Source of the DNA: an uncultured Allobosea sp.
GTDB lineage: Bacteria; Pseudomonadota; Alphaproteobacteria; Rhizobiales; Beijerinckiaceae
Reading direction: 5' to 3'
DNA length: 64,000 nucleotides
NCBI RefSeq assembly: GCF_945956895.1
Contig: NZ_CAMFJF010000007.1
Location: 97,545-161,544, forward strand
The position numbers and the translations under genes are program-made. Every line of letters begins with the position of its first letter. Position 1 is the stretch's first letter. The notes below the pieces were generated by a model, which searched no databases, had not been told where the DNA came from, and saw only the letters and a program-made list of their open reading frames with translations. Shown here piece by piece: positions 62,901 through 64,000 of the stretch.

Positions 62901-64000
62901 GATCTTCTCGGACGCCGGCGGCACCGGCCGCAGTTATCACGCCGAGCTTTCGGCGCGGAACACCCGGCTGCGCGTCCACTATCTGCTCGAACCCGGCTGG
63001 AAAGCGGACGCCGCCATCCAGGGCCTCGGCCGCACGCACCGGACCAACCAGGCGCAGCCGCCGCTGTTCCGGCCCATCGCCACGGACGTCAAGGCGGAGA
63101 AGCGCTTCCTCTCCACCATCGCCCGGCGGCTCGACACGCTGGGCGCCATCACCCGCGGTCAGCGTCAGACCGGCGGCCAGGGCCTGTTCCGCCCCGAGGA
63201 CAATCTGGAAAGCGCCTATGCCCGCGATGCGCTGCGCCAGCTCTACCTCCTGCTGGTGCGCGGCAAGGTCGAAGGCTGCTCGCTCGAGCGCTTCGAGTCC
63301 GCCACCGGCCTGAAGCTGATGGACGCGAACGGCATCAAGGACGAACTGCCCCCGATCACCACCTTTCTCAACCGGCTGCTGGCCCTGACCATCGAGCTTC
63401 AAGGCATCCTGTTCACCGCCTTCGAGCAGCTTCTCACCGCCAAGATCGAGGGCGCCATCGCCGCCGGCATCTACGATGTCGGGCTGGAGACGCTGACGGC
63501 GGAAGGCTTCACCGTCACCGGCCGCCAGACCATCTATACGCATCCGGGCACGGGCGCCGAGACCCGGCTGCTCACCATCGCTCAGCGGACCCGCAACCGC
63601 CCGGTCACGCTGGACGACGCGCTCGCCCGTCTCGGCGAATCCGGCGCCAGGCTGCTGGTCAACGAACGGTCGGGCCGCGCCGCCGTCCAGATCTCCGCCA
63701 CTTCGATCATGCTCGACGATGGCGAGATCGAACGCCGCGTCCGGCTGATCCGGCCGATGGAATCGCACACCGTTCCGGTGAAGATGATGGGCGAGACCCA
63801 TTGGACCGAGGCGGAACGGAACGACTTCGCCGCGGCCTGGGACGCCGAGGTCGCGGACGTGCCGGCGTTCTCCGACAGCACGATCCATGTCGTCGCCGGC
63901 CTGTTGCTGCCGATCTGGAAGCGCCTGCCGAACGAGTCCACCCGCGTCTATCGGCTCCAGACCGACGAGGGCGAGCGGATCGTCGGCCGCAAGGTCTCGC
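59983..64000 (+). CDS. N6-methyltransferase / strawberry-notch helicase fusion, 3'-truncated by window
   Basis: The frame is open from the ATG at 59983 to the end (more than 1,330 residues). An N-terminal methyltransferase (about 120-310) has VLEPSAGTGLLAILAE and the NPPF catalytic motif in VLMNPPFSVM. A SNF2/strawberry-notch helicase follows: Walker A GDGTGVGKGRQSA, DEAH in LIFDEAHAMQ, motif III SATGATT and motif VI QGLGRTHRTNQ. Such fusions are frequent on alphaproteobacterial ICEs and plasmids and probably protect or process element DNA. gagg lies about 9 nt upstream of the start. Confidence 0.93.
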   Translation, partial: MTMISASAAASAAAPLPLGSNPEPAAAIYTAAVLLLPHLEHGERIDAAVLRAAMETAFGASDATGAWDWKTAYDACEAATVLFLRKYGRALFRKAGSPAARLSALSKIVNLLPTHTRRSAESQTFQQFSTPIPLGLVAAHAAAITPADRVLEPSAGTGLLAILAEIAGGTLVLNELADTRASLLSLLFPAIPVTRFDAAQIDDHLDPAVTPSIVLMNPPFSVMANVEGRMADAAYRHVASALARLTPGGRLVAITGASFAPDNPAWRDALIRLQARGRVVFSAVIDGSVYAKHGTTIETRLTVIDKRPTDDPAAFPAAPGVAPDVATLLGWLDEHLPERPAVDPSVTVPAVAPSTARSVRGYINRAARAIPATAPIAEPEGLPLAYQIQDRLAGEGGRLSDAIYEEYGLQAIRIAGAQAHPTRLVQSAAMASVAPPKPSYRPSLPANIHELLSDAQLETVIYAGEAHADHLAGSWMVDATFDVVSAAREDTENAVRFRRGFMIGDGTGVGKGRQSAAIILDNWLQGRRKAVWISKSDKLIEDAQRDWSALGMERLLVTPLSRFPQGRPITLPEGVLFTTYATLRSDDRGEKVSRVRQIVEWLGSDFDGVLIFDEAHAMQNAGGGKGERGDVAASQQGRAGLRLQHALPNARVVYVSATGATTVHNLAYAQRLGLWGGEDFPFSTRAEFVEAIEAGGVAAMEVLARDLRALGLYTARSLSFDGVEYELVEHALTLEQTRIYDAYAGAFAIIHNHLDAAMEAANITSASGTLNRQAKSAARSAFESAKQRFFGHLLTSMKTPTLIRSITSDLEAGHAAVIQIVSTGEALMERRLADLPTEEWNDVRVDITPREYVLDYLAHSFPVQLYEPFTDSEGNLSSRPVYRDGQPVESREAVARRDELIAQLASLPPVPGALDQIVQHFGTELVAEVTGRSRRIVSKSTSSGGDRLVVENRAAAANLAETQAFMDDSKRILIFSDAGGTGRSYHAELSARNTRLRVHYLLEPGWKADAAIQGLGRTHRTNQAQPPLFRPIATDVKAEKRFLSTIARRLDTLGAITRGQRQTGGQGLFRPEDNLESAYARDALRQLYLLLVRGKVEGCSLERFESATGLKLMDANGIKDELPPITTFLNRLLALTIELQGILFTAFEQLLTAKIEGAIAAGIYDVGLETLTAEGFTVTGRQTIYTHPGTGAETRLLTIAQRTRNRPVTLDDALARLGESGARLLVNERSGRAAVQISATSIMLDDGEIERRVRLIRPMESHTVPVKMMGETHWTEAERNDFAAAWDAEVADVPAFSDSTIHVVAGLLLPIWKRLPNESTRVYRLQTDEGERIVGRKVS

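Larger units (their letters stand above)
47015..64000. mobile_element. Integrative element inserted in radC (right end outside window)
   Basis: The left boundary is where radC homology ends (about 47,015-47,030, near gcataaccaccc). A near-identical gcataatcac follows at 47,057. A tyrosine integrase is the first gene, and the cargo includes a defence operon, ArdC-like, ParB-like and helicase/methyltransferase genes typical of alphaproteobacterial ICEs and plasmids. No conjugation genes are seen in this window. The far attachment site is beyond 64,000. Confidence 0.85.

Noticed and set aside
61729..63888. Minus-strand open frame of 719 codons opposite the helicase gene
   Set aside because: Same mirror effect; the plus strand carries methyltransferase and helicase motifs without interruption.
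1..64000. CRISPR array or complete insertion sequence
   Set aside because: No regularly spaced direct repeats and no transposase-like protein were found; the repeats present are dispersed palindromes.

Overview
The window is GC-rich chromosomal DNA of an alphaproteobacterium, most likely a Hyphomicrobiales (Rhizobiales) genus close to Bosea. This is inferred from gene content and neighbourhood, not from a database search: a Fe-S scaffold/folE/hisI cluster, a bacterial transglutaminase-like cysteine peptidase, DUF3126, DUF2157 with a GDYXXLXY partner, DUF6949-like and DUF2239 genes, and several families of palindromic intergenic repeats typical of that order.

Bases 1-47,000 are ordinary chromosome. 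In order: a secreted repeat protein; SGNH hydrolase and OpgC-like membrane protein; DUF2157/GDYXXLXY pair; yidD-thrS; PAP2 phosphatase; Fe-S scaffold, folE, hisI; patatin, CBS and rhomboid proteins; PAS and PilZ proteins; a decayed glutathione S-transferase; cysteine peptidase; gamma-carbonic anhydrase; serine hydrolase; a serine hydroxymethyltransferase-like PLP enzyme with a divergent LysR regulator; cysE; alpha/beta hydrolase; DUF1624 acyltransferase; flavin monooxygenase; chrB-chrA chromate resistance; CNNM/CorC transporter; DUF938; tRNA-Leu(UAA); DUF1190 and acyl-CoA synthetase; a divergent PEP carboxylase homologue; DUF2239; DMT exporter; gpt; a soluble two-PAS chemoreceptor; a CinA-type protein; FkbM methyltransferase; and map-radC. 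Many gaps carry palindromic repeats, one of them nested inside another.

At about 47,015-47,030 radC is cut inside its JAMM motif, and foreign DNA begins with a tyrosine integrase. The island runs off the right end. After the integrase and a secreted SNase-like nuclease comes a tight minus-strand cluster of five genes (54,995 down to 49,134): DUF6088/AbiEi-type antitoxin, AbiEii-type nucleotidyltransferase toxin, SIR2-domain protein, HerA-type ATPase and a DEDDh 3'-5' exonuclease. Four junctions overlap or leave at most 23 nt, and one promoter overlapped by an 11-bp inverted repeat lies just upstream. SIR2-HerA is a known anti-phage pair. Its joining to an AbiE toxin-antitoxin module and to an exonuclease, under one apparent toxin-antitoxin operator, is the best candidate for an undescribed arrangement here.

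Right of the operon are plus-strand plasmid/ICE maintenance genes: an ArdC-like zincin, a large ParB-like protein, small accessory proteins (one frameshifted by a 5-bp duplication), and a giant N6-methyltransferase/strawberry-notch helicase truncated by the window end. The ardC-like, parB-like and helicase genes share a repeated leader sequence, suggesting coordinated expression of the incoming-element functions.
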